Shown: positions 10,081-21,578 of the stretch, piece by piece | How the letters are laid out: every line of letters starts with the position of its first letter | Position numbering within the stretch: position 1 is the first letter of the stretch | Assembly (NCBI RefSeq): GCF_020360975.1 | Contig: NW_025408671.1 | Span: 1,674,001-1,738,000 of the forward strand | Length of the DNA stretch: 64,000 bases | From: Hirsutella rhossiliensis | Taxonomy: Eukaryota > Ascomycota > Sordariomycetes > Hypocreales > Ophiocordycipitaceae | Direction of reading: 5' to 3' | Notes under the pieces: generated by a model | Databases searched by the model: none | Told to the model about the DNA's origin: nothing | Seen by the model: the letters and a program-made list of their open reading frames with translations, nothing else | Program-made: the position numbers and the translations under genes

Positions 10081-11598
10081 ATGACGGCCCGCTTTCCACT
10101 CCAAGACGGGCAGGCCGAGCTGCCGACGCTTAACAGCACGCACTCGTACTGGCATCGCGACCCCTCCAAGAAGCTGCTGGGTCACCGCACAACTGAGAGC
10201 CTCCCGTCGACGGCTGACGTCGTAGTCGTCGGCAGCGGCATCACAGGAACCTTTGCCGCCCGGGAACTAGTTGCGGGCGGGAGGGGCGTGGTCATGCTCG
10301 ATGCGCGAGAGGCATGCTGGGGCGCAACAGGCCGCGTAAGTGTCAGATGCCTGACTGACTCTGGTTTCATTGCTTGCTGTTGTGCTTCTTCTTGCGTTTC
10401 TGACATGCAGCCGCAGAACGGAGGCCACTGCCAGCCTGGCGTCTGGGACAGCACGCCCGAGGTTGCCCGGTTCGAGCTCGCCACGTTCAACCTCATCAAG
10501 AAGCTCGTCGTCGAGCACGAGATTTCCTGCGACTGGCATGTAGTTGGCGGTGTCCACGCCATCTTCTCGCACGAGGTCCTCGAAGCCGCACGGAAGCAAA
10601 TTAAGCGCTTGCAGCAGTACCCTGACCTCAGAGATAAGGCCGCCCTCATCCTCGACAAGCACGAGCTTGCTGCCTGGCACGTGCCCGAGGCTATCGCGGC
10701 CGTGTACCAGCCCAACGCGGCCAAGTGCTGGCCGTACAAGCTTGTTGCGTGGCTGCTGGAGCGCCTCCTCGGCGAACACGATGCCGCCGCGTTCAACCTG
10801 CAGACGAACACGCCCGTGGAGCATCTCGGGCGATGCGGGTCTTCGTGGATTGTTCACACGAGGCGGGGACAGATTCTTGCGCGAGATGTGCTTCTCGCGA
10901 CGAATGGGTATACGTCTCGGCTACTGCCCAAGATGACAGGGCTCATCGTACCGGTGAGGGGGCAGGTCTGCGCGCTGGAGACTCCTTCAGGGGGGGCGCA
11001 GCTCCCGCACAGCTACGTGTGGATGAAGGGTGCGGATCACCAGTATTTGATCCATCGGGGACCTGAAGATATGCAGGTGGGAGAAGAGAGCGAAGTTCCT
11101 TGCTCTGTCGACTCGTCACTGGTCTTTGGCGGCGAAAGACTTGCCGTCCCTGGGGGAGAGGAGGGCATATCGCGCGACGACGAGGTCAACCCTATCCTCA
11201 GCCGGGCACTGCACACAAGCCTCCAGCATGTGGTAAAGCTCCTCCCCGGGGACGATCCGGAGAAAGAGGCGCTGCGCGCGGCGTACGAGTGGACGGGCAT
11301 CATGGGCTACTCGCGGGACTGCAACCCTTGGGTCGGGCGCGTGCCTACAACCCTGGTGAGAGGCCCCGACACTGAAAGCGGCACCAGCGGGCTGTGGATC
11401 AGTGCCGGGTACACCGGACACGGAATGCCGGTAGCGGCTCTGTGCGGCGTCGCTGTCGCCGAGATGATGCTTGGAAAGGCGGACGGCGTGCAGGTGCCGG
11501 GGCAGTGGCTTTCAAGCGACGAGAGGGCGGAGAGAGCGAGGGAGGCACAGTTTCCAAACACTGTAGAAGAGTTGCTGGCGATGCTGCCAGCTGAGTGA
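10081..11598 (+). CDS. FAD-dependent oxidoreductase, DAO family
   Basis: A flavoprotein of about 478 aa of the D-amino-acid-oxidase-like family (glycine/sarcosine oxidase fold). The N-terminal Rossmann motif is VVVGSGITGTFAARE and the C-terminal FAD-contact segment is GYTGHGMP. An in-frame, stop-free intron hides at 10336-10416 (GTAAGT...CCGCAG, 81 bp). Splicing it out joins GATGR to NGGHCQPG, which restores the family motif GATGRNGGHC. The nearer acceptor at 10410 would leave an extra Pro-Gln. The start at 10081 is chosen because a TATA box ends at about 10024. Such enzymes oxidise C-N bonds of amines or imines, and fungal NRPS clusters use relatives to dehydrogenate or cyclise peptide products. 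The role here is inferred from position. Confidence 0.87.
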   Translation: MTARFPLQDGQAELPTLNSTHSYWHRDPSKKLLGHRTTESLPSTADVVVVGSGITGTFAARELVAGGRGVVMLDAREACWGATGRVSVRCLTDSGFIACCCASSCVSDMQPQNGGHCQPGVWDSTPEVARFELATFNLIKKLVVEHEISCDWHVVGGVHAIFSHEVLEAARKQIKRLQQYPDLRDKAALILDKHELAAWHVPEAIAAVYQPNAAKCWPYKLVAWLLERLLGEHDAAAFNLQTNTPVEHLGRCGSSWIVHTRRGQILARDVLLATNGYTSRLLPKMTGLIVPVRGQVCALETPSGGAQLPHSYVWMKGADHQYLIHRGPEDMQVGEESEVPCSVDSSLVFGGERLAVPGGEEGISRDDEVNPILSRALHTSLQHVVKLLPGDDPEKEALRAAYEWTGIMGYSRDCNPWVGRVPTTLVRGPDTESGTSGLWISAGYTGHGMPVAALCGVAVAEMMLGKADGVQVPGQWLSSDERAERAREAQFPNTVEELLAMLPAE

Positions 11599-12496
11599 AA
11601 GGCAGCACGAGGCTCGTTCAACCCAGATATCGGGGTTGATGAACTATACTCATAAACAGCAAGTTCCGGACTCCATGACTCAAACCTTATATGAGCTTCA
11701 ACTTGGCAGAAGTCCGGAGCTCGGAACCCTCTTGAAGAACCCCTTCTGAGTTTGCACCAGGCACGATGCACTCACAATGTGGAAAAGCATATCAGATCAA
11801 CCAAGTCGGACCATGTAGGATTTTGAGCTGATACATGCATTGGATAGAATAAATACCTGGACTGCCAAGCGTATGGCAGAACATTTTGTTCCCACAGATA
11901 GGGGAACTGGATGGCGAGGCTAAGTTCGTCTTCTGGAGAGAGTGAGAATGACAGCTGAGCTGGGCGTGGAAGCGTCCAAATGCTTGTCTCTGAGGTGTGA
12001 TTTCGTTCTGCTTTACCGTCAGGTATCTACTTTATCTTGGTCTGGCTAATGGATCAAGTGGGAGTCCAATACCCTAGACGCTGAAAGTTCACGTAGGAAA
12101 GCGTAAAGAGTACAATAGAGCTGAAGGTAAAGAATAGGCATAAGAAAACGGAATCGACATGAGACATCTCTTGATATATGCAAAGCCAAGAGCTCGTTTT
12201 GGTAGTTGGAAACGCTATCATGGAATTTCAAACCGCCCTACTCTACTGCTAGTATGTAGGCTTTTATCTTTATCAACGGCGTATGCCTCCCCTTCAAGAC
12301 GTGCATGAGGCTCATGCCGATACAATGACCCCACGGGTCAGGTTATCCTCAGCTCTGCTCGAAAGCAGAGCATTGGGTCTGGATTCCGTCTCGTTCGTCT
12401 TGCCAGCGTGCACGCGTTGCCTTCTGCCTGCGTGCAACACCAAGCTACCTCCCGATTGGCATACATCCCCTTCCCGACCCCAAACAGCCAAACAAC
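11599..12496. other. Intergenic, no gene recognised
   Basis: This region lies between the FAD oxidoreductase and the aminotransferase, which run in the same direction. Short frames here, including the antisense frame overlapping 11307-11771, show no protein features. It presumably holds the aminotransferase promoter. Confidence 0.5.
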
Positions 12497-13618
12497 ATGA
12501 ACTATCAGCGTATGGCGATTGAGAAGGAGGCACCTGAGGAAGTTGGTGCCGTCATCAAGTATAACCTCTCTGAGAGTGCCATTTCGGACCAGACGCCGGA
12601 GTCTCTGAGCATCACCATCCCCCCCGCCCTCGTCCTTACATACACGGAGCATCGGGGTAGCCGTAAAATCCGCTCTCTCGTCGCGCAAGCTTCCGGCGGG
12701 TCTCTCACCCCGGACGACGTCCTCGTCACGGCGGGTGCCTCGACATCGCTGTTCATTGTCAACACCGCTCTTCTTGGCCCCAAGGATCATATTGTCGTCA
12801 CTCGCCCTAATTATGCAACCAATCTGGAAGTACCGCGCTCCATCGGCTGCGATATTACTTATATCGATCTCGAATTCGAATTGCAATTCTGCCTGAACGT
12901 CGATCGGATCGCCGCCGCAATCCGTCCCGGCATCACGAAACTCATCAGCATCTGCTCCCCCAACAATCCGACTGGTACCGTGTGCAAAGCGTCCGAAATC
13001 CAATCCCTCGCATCCCTCGCCAAAGAAAAACAATGCTACCTCCTCGTCGACGAGACATACTTGGACCTCAATTACGACTCCAGTGGAGAAAATGCGATCC
13101 CAACAGCTGCTTCCCTCGGCAACCATGTCATCACCGTCTCCTCCATGTCCAAAGCCTATGGCGTCCCCGGCATCCGCATCGGCTGGCTCATCACTAGCAA
13201 CCCCCTACTTCAAGGGACTTTCCTCGCCGCCAAAGAGCAAATCAGCATCAGCGGGAGCGTCCTCGACGAGCTTGCTGCCGAGCAGGTTCTGTCTCGCCGG
13301 GCCGAACTCCTGCCCAAAACCATTGCCGACATGCGGCGCCGAAGGGACCGCGTTGCGAGTTGGGTTGACGAAGAGAGCGAGTTAGTGGAGTGGGTGAGAC
13401 CGGAAGCGGGCGTCATGTGCTTTATCAAGATGAAAAAGGATCCCGCAGGGGGAACACAGGCGTTTTATACGAGACTGTTGGAAAAGCATGGCGTGTATGT
13501 TGGGCGGGGAACTTGGTTTGAGAGAGACGACAGGTTTTTTAGATTGGGCTATGGATGGCCGACGTGGGAGGACCTGGAGACGGGGCTGAATGGCATTTCC
13601 AAGGCGCTTCGGGGATGA
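12497..13618 (+). CDS. PLP-dependent class I/II aminotransferase-fold enzyme
   Basis: A 373-aa intronless fold-type-I PLP enzyme. Visible landmarks are NNPTGT (cofactor Asn), LVDETY (Asp and Tyr of the PLP pocket), SSMSKAYGVPGIRIGW (Schiff-base Lys) and FRLGYG (carboxylate-binding Arg). It is shorter than eukaryotic transaminases (about 400-450 aa) and looks more like the compact bacterial-type family that includes PLP enzymes of amino-acid tailoring. In a peptide cluster it could supply an unusual amino acid or the matching alpha-keto acid. The latter would suit the first A domain of NRPS-2, which lacks the amine-binding Asp. The substrate cannot be read from sequence. Compactness and lack of introns are compatible with old horizontal transfer but do not prove it. 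Confidence 0.88.
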   Translation: MNYQRMAIEKEAPEEVGAVIKYNLSESAISDQTPESLSITIPPALVLTYTEHRGSRKIRSLVAQASGGSLTPDDVLVTAGASTSLFIVNTALLGPKDHIVVTRPNYATNLEVPRSIGCDITYIDLEFELQFCLNVDRIAAAIRPGITKLISICSPNNPTGTVCKASEIQSLASLAKEKQCYLLVDETYLDLNYDSSGENAIPTAASLGNHVITVSSMSKAYGVPGIRIGWLITSNPLLQGTFLAAKEQISISGSVLDELAAEQVLSRRAELLPKTIADMRRRRDRVASWVDEESELVEWVRPEAGVMCFIKMKKDPAGGTQAFYTRLLEKHGVYVGRGTWFERDDRFFRLGYGWPTWEDLETGLNGISKALRG

Positions 13619-14387
13619 GACTTCTTTGACCATCGACAGGTCGGGAAGGGGAATCATCTAGGACACCTCACTCATCGGTTTTCAGAAGTGAGTGGCGAGG
13701 CTCAATGCACGGCAATGTCTAGCTAAATTAATGTCGCCATATGCCGCGACAACATGAAGACATGCTGGGGTCTGGTGGGATAGAGTCGTCGCTTGGCTTG
13801 CTAACCAACAGCTGACGACCATTGCCATCCCTTAACCTGCTAATACACCATCGGAAAGATCCTCTCAAGGCTCTTATGTTGACCTCTCGCGCCCGTGGTT
13901 GCAGTTGGATTAGGGGTAGCTGCTGCCCGAGAGTCAGCACTTGCGGAATATACCTACATGTAAGCCACATATTGAAGGGCTGTGCATCCAGCGGACACTC
14001 AACTGTACATGCAAGATGCGAAATATGATGATGCACCTCGTGTATGCTGTAGTAATTGATGCTGGCTGCAGTATGATGCACCCCTGTTTATTGTCCACTC
14101 GGCTGCATATAAGCGGCCATTCGACTGAAAGCAGACATGTCGTCCGCAGCGCAGTTCCGATAAGCTCTGTTGCCCTTTTGTCTGCGTGAACAGGCAAGGT
14201 CTCCATGTGCAAGACCACAAGAGCTCCGGTAAAATCGTACTTAAACCAGAAAACAAACTATAAGATCGCCTGGAACTTTGATGAAACATCGGATATGTGT
14301 AACTATTTAGCATAAAGTCGCAACTACTCTTTAGAACTATCAGACCGCCTTGACCCTTTTGGGTCTTATTTCCAGATAAACTACATC
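13619..14387. other. Intergenic, no gene recognised
   Basis: This is a gap of about 770 bp between the aminotransferase and the acyltransferase. Several overlapping short frames exist on both strands, none with recognisable features. Confidence 0.5.
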
Positions 14388-15711
14388 ATGGCCCTGACCC
14401 GGCTTCTTACCCTACCGATATTTCATCTGTTGGTTGTAGTTATTCTATATCTTGGCTACTATACACCACGACCAGTCCGCTTGCTCTATGTTGGTGCCTT
14501 ATCATTCACGTATCTCAGCATCATACACTACGTCCCGAGGGAACAAGCAGGCCTTGATTACACATTTGGCATGAGTATGGTTGAGCCCTTACGATTCGTC
14601 GATAATTGCCACTAATTCATTGACTAAAACAGTTGGTGTCGCATGGATATATAAGGCATTTCAGCTGCTTGTTATTGAGACCAATATCTATGAGGACTTC
14701 TATAGGCTTGATGAAAAACAAAAGGCTGACCACACGCCGAAGAAGTACAAAGACTTGTCGTTTTGGGGGAAGTGGAAATGGTGTGTTATGCACTGCTTCT
14801 CTACTCGAGGGATAGGCCTCAGTTGGACTATCCCCTATCTTCCCAAGACCATGCCTAGTAGCACAACAACTTTAGAATATCTTCGGGCGAGTATCGTCCA
14901 CCTGTGCTGGTACTACGTTCTTCAGGATCTTGGACGGGCATACCTCTCGACGAATCCTTTTGTCCAGTCAGACAGGCGAGACGGAATTAGCATCAGCGAC
15001 ATGAAGGGTTTTGGACGTTTTGAGACAGTCCTTGCACTCGGGCTTGGGTCCTTCGTCAACGTCGACATACCATACACCTTCTTTTGCGTCGTTGGTATGT
15101 CCAGTAGATGCTTTTGGACCAAGCCGCAGAATAACCACCCAGTCGTCGGCCGCTGGCGGGACGGATGGACGCTTCGACGGTTTTGGGGGCGTGTATGGCA
15201 TCAGACTTTCCGCAAGGTACGACCTGTATAGCCACACGCAGTCGGCAAATGCTACTGGCTTTTCTTGCAATGCTAATAACCACGTTAGCCATGGCAGTCA
15301 ATTAGTCAATGGTTGGCGCGGGAGGCTCTCCATGCACCCAAAGGCTCAATGGTTTCAAGATACGTACAGGTTTACCTCTCCTTCTTTCTATCGGCCTTCC
15401 TGCACGTTGCAGCAGGGCACGCAGCGGATCCGGATCGGCGCTCCTGGTCTGGGACATGGATGTTCTTTCTCGCACAGGCCCATGGTATTTTGGCAGAGGA
15501 TTTTGCGCAGTGGGCTGGTAAGAGAATGGGGATTCGGGAGTCAAACCTTACGCATCTCCTTGGCGGAATCTGGGTGGCATGTTGGCTCACATGGACGGCG
15601 CCGTGGTTCGCCGACGATATTATCGAGATTGGCTTGGTTCGCCCCGAACCATTTCCACTATCAGTGATCCGGGGTCTATGGAACGGGCAGTGGAAGACAG
15701 TAACAGTATAG
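14388..15711 (+). CDS. Wax-synthase-like membrane-bound acyltransferase
   Basis: Three exons give 397 aa: 14388-14574, 14633-15216 and 15289-15711. Both introns have clear signals: GTATGG...AACAG, and GTACGA...TTAG with branch site TGCTAATAAC. The protein is strongly hydrophobic with several membrane segments. It carries the family hallmark RRFWGRVWHQTFR and a later membrane histidine in SAFLHVAAGHAAD, as in the fungal wax-synthase/TRI7-like O-acyltransferase family of secondary-metabolite clusters. Such enzymes transfer acetyl or longer acyl groups to a hydroxyl of the product in the ER membrane. Here it could acylate a hydroxyl installed by one of the P450s or the FMO. That role is inferred from position. 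Confidence 0.85.
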
Positions 15712-16101
15712 ATATACTAGATCTGGGTTCGATAAGAGTCTCGCATTAAACGATATCTCACGAAAGTAGGCGAGCGACCGGTAATTCTCTCAAATTGTAG
15801 AGGCGCCAGTAGCAGCAATCGACGCAATGCATACGTGTGTGTAAACATCATAGAAGCATAGAAAGCAAGTTGAGCGAGATGAACAAACCCAAATGTGTGT
15901 GATGTCAAAGTTTACGTCGTTGAGGCTGGCCTCCAATTGCATCAAGTTTTAATTACCATAGTTCATGAATCTGTTCCGTGCTCACTCATGGAAATCCACA
16001 CCTCGTCTGGTGCTAAGGAGTTGAAAGGAATATGTCGTGGCAATTCCATTGGCCCTCGTCACAAAGTAGATCACGCCGTCAAGCTGGCTGAATATCCATC
16101 C
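15712..16101. terminator. Convergent 3' intergenic region
   Basis: About 390 bp separate the acyltransferase (+) and P450-2 (-), whose 3' ends face each other. It should hold both polyadenylation regions. No ORF or other feature was found. Confidence 0.4.
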
Positions 16102-18004
16102 TCAGCATTCTAGAGAATCTAGATCCAACTCTTCCTTCCGTCTTCGAATGAGAAGCTTGGCCGTAGGATCAGGCAGCAACGCCATCCCACACGCAACCGG
16201 CTGCGGCCGCGTTCCCTCAGGCAGCTTCCAATCATACTTGAGAAGCAGATGACATAGTGCAATCTTGATCTCGTTGGCTGCAAAGAAGCGACCTGGGCAT
16301 GCATGTCGGCCGTGCCCGAAACCTATATGGTTTGGGCTCGTGCTCACAAGATGCGCGTGTTTGGCCTGATCGGCTACCTCCCGCATTTCAAGGAATCGAT
16401 AGCCGTTGTATTTGTCGCCTTCTTTATAGTTCGACGAGTTCCACATGTGGAAAGTGTCAGCAACGAGTTTCTCTCCTTTGTAGAACTTGGTGCCGTCGGA
16501 TAGCTCAATGTCTTCAAGTACAAGGCGCCGAAGTAAGACTACGTTTGCCAGTGTGAGTACACTCTCAATGCGACAAAAAGCTGAAGGCAGAGGCCACTAA
16601 CCTAGTCCCATCGGTTTTAGACGTTGCGATTCCTTAACCACGCTATCCATGAGCTTGAGATTATAAAGTGCCGTCTTCTTCAAGCCTTGAGCGCCGAGGA
16701 CCTCAAGAACCTCTTGCCGGAGCGGCTCGATAAGCTCAGGATGCACTGCGAGGTCGAGCATGACCTGTACCAGCAAGTCACTGGTCGTGTGAATGGCGAC
16801 AAGGGCGAGCGTGATTTGACACGTAGCGGGATCGTGGCCGCCCGTGTACTCCTTTTCAAACCACTCGATGGCATCGTCAAAGCGGGCAGCCATCCCCGAT
16901 TTCAAGGCTTCCTTCTTCAGTGCGTTGCGCGCTTCAAGATACGGAGCCAAGACACGGCGTGCCTTTTGCAGCCTGGCACGCAGCTCCCAGCATTCCGGCA
17001 TGAGCCAGTGGACAAGGGGGCGCAGCTGGCGGGGCCAGGAGAGAAGCTTGCCTCCTAGTTGGAAGGCTTGAAGTGTGTAGTCGCCAGAGACCTGGGAAAG
17101 TAGGCGTGAGCAAGATCAGACGGTGCGTACGTCAACAGAACATGAAGATGATCCAGTATTCACCTTGACCCATTCTTGATTTTTGCAGAGATCCTCTCCC
17201 ATGAATACGCGGCAGGACATTTGTGAAACGACTCGGATAACGTCTATCTTGGGATCCATTTCATGCCACTCTAGGCAAATAAAGTCAGTATGTTCTCCTG
17301 CCTGTAAGCCATTGGACGTACCCATCGAGTCTGTTAAAACCCTCCGCAAGGCGTGAGTTGTTTCCTCAGATATAGACACAATAAGCTTAGCTATACACAT
17401 GCGTCAGCGACGCGGACGTCATGTGAGATTGAATATTCACTGGGAAATTCATGAGTTTCGGCATACTCAAGGCCTTGGTCAGATATTTCATGACAATGTA
17501 TGCGAGGCGATCGTCGGCGTCAAAGGGATCAAAGCCGGGGATGTACGCATGCGAGTCCTGCAATAAGCAATTCACGTTAGCCAAGGACTCTTAAGCTCGA
17601 GCAAAGCAAGAGCCAAGAAGAAGAAGAGCTATATCGAGAGAGGCACAGACATCACGAGCAACATGACGGAAATCCAGTTTTGGACTGTTCCCAAGCTCAT
17701 GAATGAGGCGGGGAGGAACGACAATGAGCTCGCCCAAGTCACAATGGAGCTTGTATGGCCGGTCACGGTAGCGAGCTCGAGCAGCAATCAGGGTTTCCTT
17801 GCTTCGAGATACGAAGTCTTGTATACAACTTTGAGCAGTGAAGCTGAAGCCTTTTTTGGGATTGATTTCTGGAAATCTGCGTTTGTGGCGGTTGTCGCAT
17901 AGGCGGGCGATGGCGAAGATCAAACCCAAGGTGAAATAGAAAGGCAAAGACTCTTTGCTTAATAGGAACTTGAGCGAGGACGAGAGAATCTCCGTTGGAC
18001 GCAT
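16102..18004 (-). CDS. Cytochrome P450 monooxygenase, multi-exon (cluster P450-2)
   Basis: A six-exon P450 read from 18004 down to 16102. Exon 1 begins with an N-terminal membrane anchor (SLPFYFTLGLIFAIARLC). Exon 2 starts DSHAYIPGFDPFD, exon 3 carries KLIVSISEETTHALRRVL and exon 4 EWHEMDPKIDVIRVVSQMS. Exon 5 has the I-helix LVAIHTTSDLL and ExxR as KESQR. Exon 6 has VLLRRLVLEDIELSDG and the haem loop FGHGRHACPGRF. The AIHTTS I-helix and HACPGRF loop are typical of fungal ent-kaurene-oxidase-like/CYP68-type P450s, which hydroxylate secondary metabolites. Exon borders were placed by splice signals and protein continuity. It is probably a tailoring enzyme of the cluster, substrate unknown. Its many introns contrast with the single-exon P450-1 and P450-3. 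Confidence 0.87.
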
Positions 18005-19530
18005 TGTACTTCGTCTTGGTGCTCCTTAGCTCGTGTGGCTGGCTTGTTGGTTGTTACACAGTAGCATTGTCGCCGCGCTTTAAAGGGAGCGCTTTTGACT
18101 GCAGCCGCGGGTAAATACTACATAGGGGGCATTGCTTGAATACGAATCTGCATGCGGACATCGGACCGTCATCACACGTACAGCCGAAGAAATCTGCACA
18201 ACCCCTCAAAGAAGTGTCAAGAGCATGGAACCCAGGGGCTCCAGGGCCGGCGGAGAAGCGGAGCTCCCGTCGGGCATCACACCCCTTTATTAGTCAATAT
18301 TCGAAGGCAGCAACACTGCTGCAGATGTCAGCGACCCGGTTCAAAGGCTTCATAGTAAGGACAGTGAAGTCCAGGTGCAGGTCCGTAGCGACCGACGTCA
18401 ATACACGCGCTTTCGGTGACATTAGGGAGCTCTCAAGCAGAGGCTTGAGAGCACAGTGGAAGAAATAGGGGCACAGAAAGGTGAATTTAGTGATGCATCT
18501 CTTGGTCTATCTATTAGGACAAGGGAGGGGCTTATATAGGTATAGTGACCATACATAGCTAGCCAAAAGAGGGCATTAAGATGTTCCTATACCTAAGTTA
18601 GGCCTGCATGATGTCCTTGGGCTAGGGGAGTCATGTTGGTCAGGCAGGCTTCCTTGTGCATGACTATTGGGTCCACTGGGCATGACTGTGACTGTGGCCT
18701 CTTATGCCCTATGCCTACTCTCCTCAACAGGAGCCCTGTAGTGGTTTGTACACTGCAATTCGATCCCTTCTCTTGTAAAGTACATATTAGTTTGAGCATT
18801 GACGAAACGTGAAGCTAAGATATCAGGGCCACCGGCCGCAATCGGGCGTAACGTATTTTTTAGCCACAGAATGGTGCGTGCAGCCGCGGCATCTTCTCCT
18901 CGAGCCGTGCTCTGCTCGTTTTATGTACTTGGAGGCCGTAGCATGACACCCAAGCTCTTGTGCTGCACCGTCGCCTTTGTATCTACCTGTTCGATGCACC
19001 CACAAGAGCAAGGCGGAGAAGACTGCGTTCTAAATGATCAGCGTCGGTAAGAAAGCTTGACGACGCATGAAACGACAGTGCCCGAGACCATGACCATAGG
19101 AACACAGAAATGCACAAGGCGCGGATGCCGAGATATGAGCAACATGGACGTTCGTTTTTCAACCCCTAGGGTATATGCCCAGCCTGTAACTCCCGTGCTT
19201 CCTCCTAGGCCAGGGAACTGCTTGAAGAGGTGAGGGTGGTAGCGATTGCTCCCCCCCTTCATCAGGCTGGCGAGCTCGAGGGGGGCCCGGAAAATCAAGT
19301 TGTGGAGCATTCTATATCCTTGCTCGCTTTCCCGCTACTCTACCGTTTCGCTAGCTACATGATCACTCGATTTATGTGACACGAGAAGCTCAAGTCGCTG
19401 AATAAAAGGAGAGCGCTGTGTACCCTAGTTCTAATGCTGCCGGGGGCCTCCCGGGCTACCCCGACTCCGGCACGGCCCCACATTTCCATTTCCTTGTGGG
19501 ATCCGCTCGGGCCTCGCGCCGGCCGATCCA
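18005..19530. other. Intergenic, no gene recognised
   Basis: About 1.5 kb upstream of P450-2 and downstream of the FMO stop. An imperfect inverted repeat (TAGGTATAG near 18537 with CTATACCTAA near 18588) could form a long-loop hairpin. No ORF has recognisable features, and no transposon ends were found. Confidence 0.45.
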
Positions 19531-21578
19531 TCAACCGCCAAACATGACTTGTCTCCGCAGCTTCTCGTCCTCGATGTCCCGCTTGTATTTCTGATAATCG
19601 TCGTACTAAATAGTTAGCACGACGCGATGCCAACGGGGGCGATAGACTTACCGCATCTTGCACGGCCTGCCTCGCACCAGGCCAGGCCTTTCTTCCGCAG
19701 CCGGGGATTCCCTTGGGATTCGTGTCGAAGATACGCCAGGCGTAGCTATTGGCCGGCCCCTGGGATAAAAGCATGTGCAGCTCCCTATCCTTTCGTTTTA
19801 GCCGCCAACCTCGAAGGGTAAGCACGTGGTCGATGTTGTCGAACATGCCCGTGCCCGCCATGCTATGGAGGAAGCGGTAGAAAGAGTACGACCGCACCAA
19901 GCCAGGATGCATCGACGGCTCCTTGTGCCACTCTCTGCGCCACCATGTGTGGTATCTATCGACTTCGGCGTTCATCTTCGCCTCGGACGGTAGCAGCGCC
20001 GGCCTTCGGTAGCCGTCTATCTGCGCCAAGCCTTTCTCCTTGGCCGTTTCCGCAGACCAAGCCTGCGCAACAGCCATAGAGGCGAGGTCGCATACGCACC
20101 AATAGGTTTCTAGCGGCGACATCCAGCTCAGCACCGCGACCGACGACGCCCACCGCGGAGGGAAGATCATATGGTATAGCCGCGGGAGGTGAGGCTCCCT
20201 CCGCGCCCCAACTCTGGCCTGCGTCTCGCCCGCTGGTGCCAGCGGCAAGCCGCACGTGCCGTCCATTTCCAGCTCGGGCATAATGTCAAATTCAAGCGCG
20301 TAACCGGTGCAGAAGATAACGGCGTCGACCTCGACCGTGGAGCCGTCATCGAGCAGCACCTCGTGGGCGCCGGTAAACGCCTTGAAGCCGCGCGCGGGGG
20401 CGATTTGCCCGGACAGGAGCGCGGGGATAAAGCGTTCCTGCACGACCGGGTGCACATGGGCCATGCTCGCGCACGGCACCAGGCGCCAGTCCCCTTTGAT
20501 CTTCTCTGCGGCGAGCTTCCGCCTGTCCCTTGCTGAGTAGTCGAGCCCCTTGGGATCCAGGTCTTGGGGATTCCTTCGCGCGGCGACGTGTATCATTGAT
20601 TTCTTCATGGCCCGGTCGCCCAGCGGGTGTGCGAGCCACGGCAACTTGTAATCGAGCAAGTCTTGAAACCATAGCCCCGGCCATGGAATCTTGCTGTCAG
20701 TCGGGACACCATTGTCAAAGTACCGCGAGACTATAATCCGTCCACGGCGGTATGACTGGTAGACCTTGGACGCGTGACTCGTCAGGCTGAGGGACACCTC
20801 GCATGCAGTGTTGCCAATACCAACGACCAGAACCCTTTTGCCGGCAAACTGCTCCGGCCTGCGCGGGTTAACCTCGACGTCGCCGCGTGTAAGAAACCGT
20901 CACCATACCTGCGATAGCTTTGCCCGTGGATAACAGTGCCCTTGAACAATTGTCTCCCCGGCATCGGCGGCCAAGAGGGCACACTGTCCGAGCCGCTGCC
21001 TAAGACGACCTTGTCAAAGTGCAGGATTGCATCGCCCTCAGGCCCACTGACGTGGACGTTCCATCCCCGGTCAAGCTCGTCACGGAGCACCCGCCGCACC
21101 GTTGTCTTGAACCGGACGTGCTGTTCCAGTTGAAAGTGTCTGGCGTACTCCTCAAAGTACTCCGCGACCTGCGTGCCGGTCATATACGGGGGGTACTCTG
21201 GGCCGACGTCAGAAGATGCATGCATTCAGGTCGTTGTCGAGACGCACCTTTGAGAATTGGAAAGTCGCTGAAGCCAGACTGAAAAGTCAGCAGAAGTGAC
21301 AATAGAGGAGCTGGGTAACTTACAACAAATTTGCTGACGTTGGAGACCGTGTCGTGTATTACGGATGTGTAGTTCGGGTTCGGGCTGTAGGCCCATATGC
21401 CGCCGACTCGGTCTCGCCGTTCGAAGCCCACGACGTCGAAGCCCTCTTCTCGCAGAGCCTTTATGGCAGTCAGACCGGCCGGGCCTGTACTTGTCAATCA
21501 TCGTCCGCAATGGCCTCAGCAGTGCTTACCGAGACCGATGACGGCAATCTTGACGTTGCCCATATTCGCGCTGTCCAT
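19531..21578 (-). CDS. Flavin-containing monooxygenase (FMO-like)
   Basis: A six-exon flavin monooxygenase of roughly 600 aa. ATG at 21576-21578 starts MDSANMGNVKIAVIG. Intron 1 (21485-21529) splits the first Rossmann motif, giving GLGPAGLTA. The FMO fingerprint FxGxxxHxxxY is exact as FKGTVIHGQSY. Intron 20859-20908 follows it and joins RPEQFAGKRVLVVGIGNTA, the NADPH Rossmann motif. FCTGYALEFD is the conserved late TGY segment. A last intron (near 19605-19650) replaces a long read-through tail by YDDYQKYKRDIEDEKLRRQ and a stop at 19531. The family oxygenates soft nucleophiles (N- or S-oxidation) or does Baeyer-Villiger-type chemistry. N-hydroxylation of the peptide is a reasonable guess from context but cannot be proven here. 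Confidence 0.88.

Noticed and set aside
10336..10410. Alternative 75-bp intron in the FAD oxidoreductase
   Set aside because: It leaves Pro-Gln inside the conserved GATGRNGGHC motif, whereas the 81-bp version restores it.
10182..10857. Two long minus-strand frames (about 200 aa) opposite the FAD oxidoreductase
   Set aside because: They overlap a gene with intact family motifs and are GC-driven shadows.
12338..13126. 262-aa open frame antisense to the aminotransferase
   Set aside because: It is a shadow frame of a clearly conserved gene and has no recognisable motif.
12497..13618. Assignment as a gliotoxin-type C-S lyase (GliI-like)
   Set aside because: The cluster has no glutathione transferase, dipeptidase or dithiol oxidase, and the protein is shorter with a different active-site context.
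15095..15129. Possible extra intron (GTATGT...CCGCAG) in the acyltransferase
   Set aside because: At 35 bp it is too short for a typical fungal intron, and read-through is open and fits the family.
18530..18600. Inverted repeat as a transposon end
   Set aside because: No target duplication or element body; it is probably a chance hairpin.
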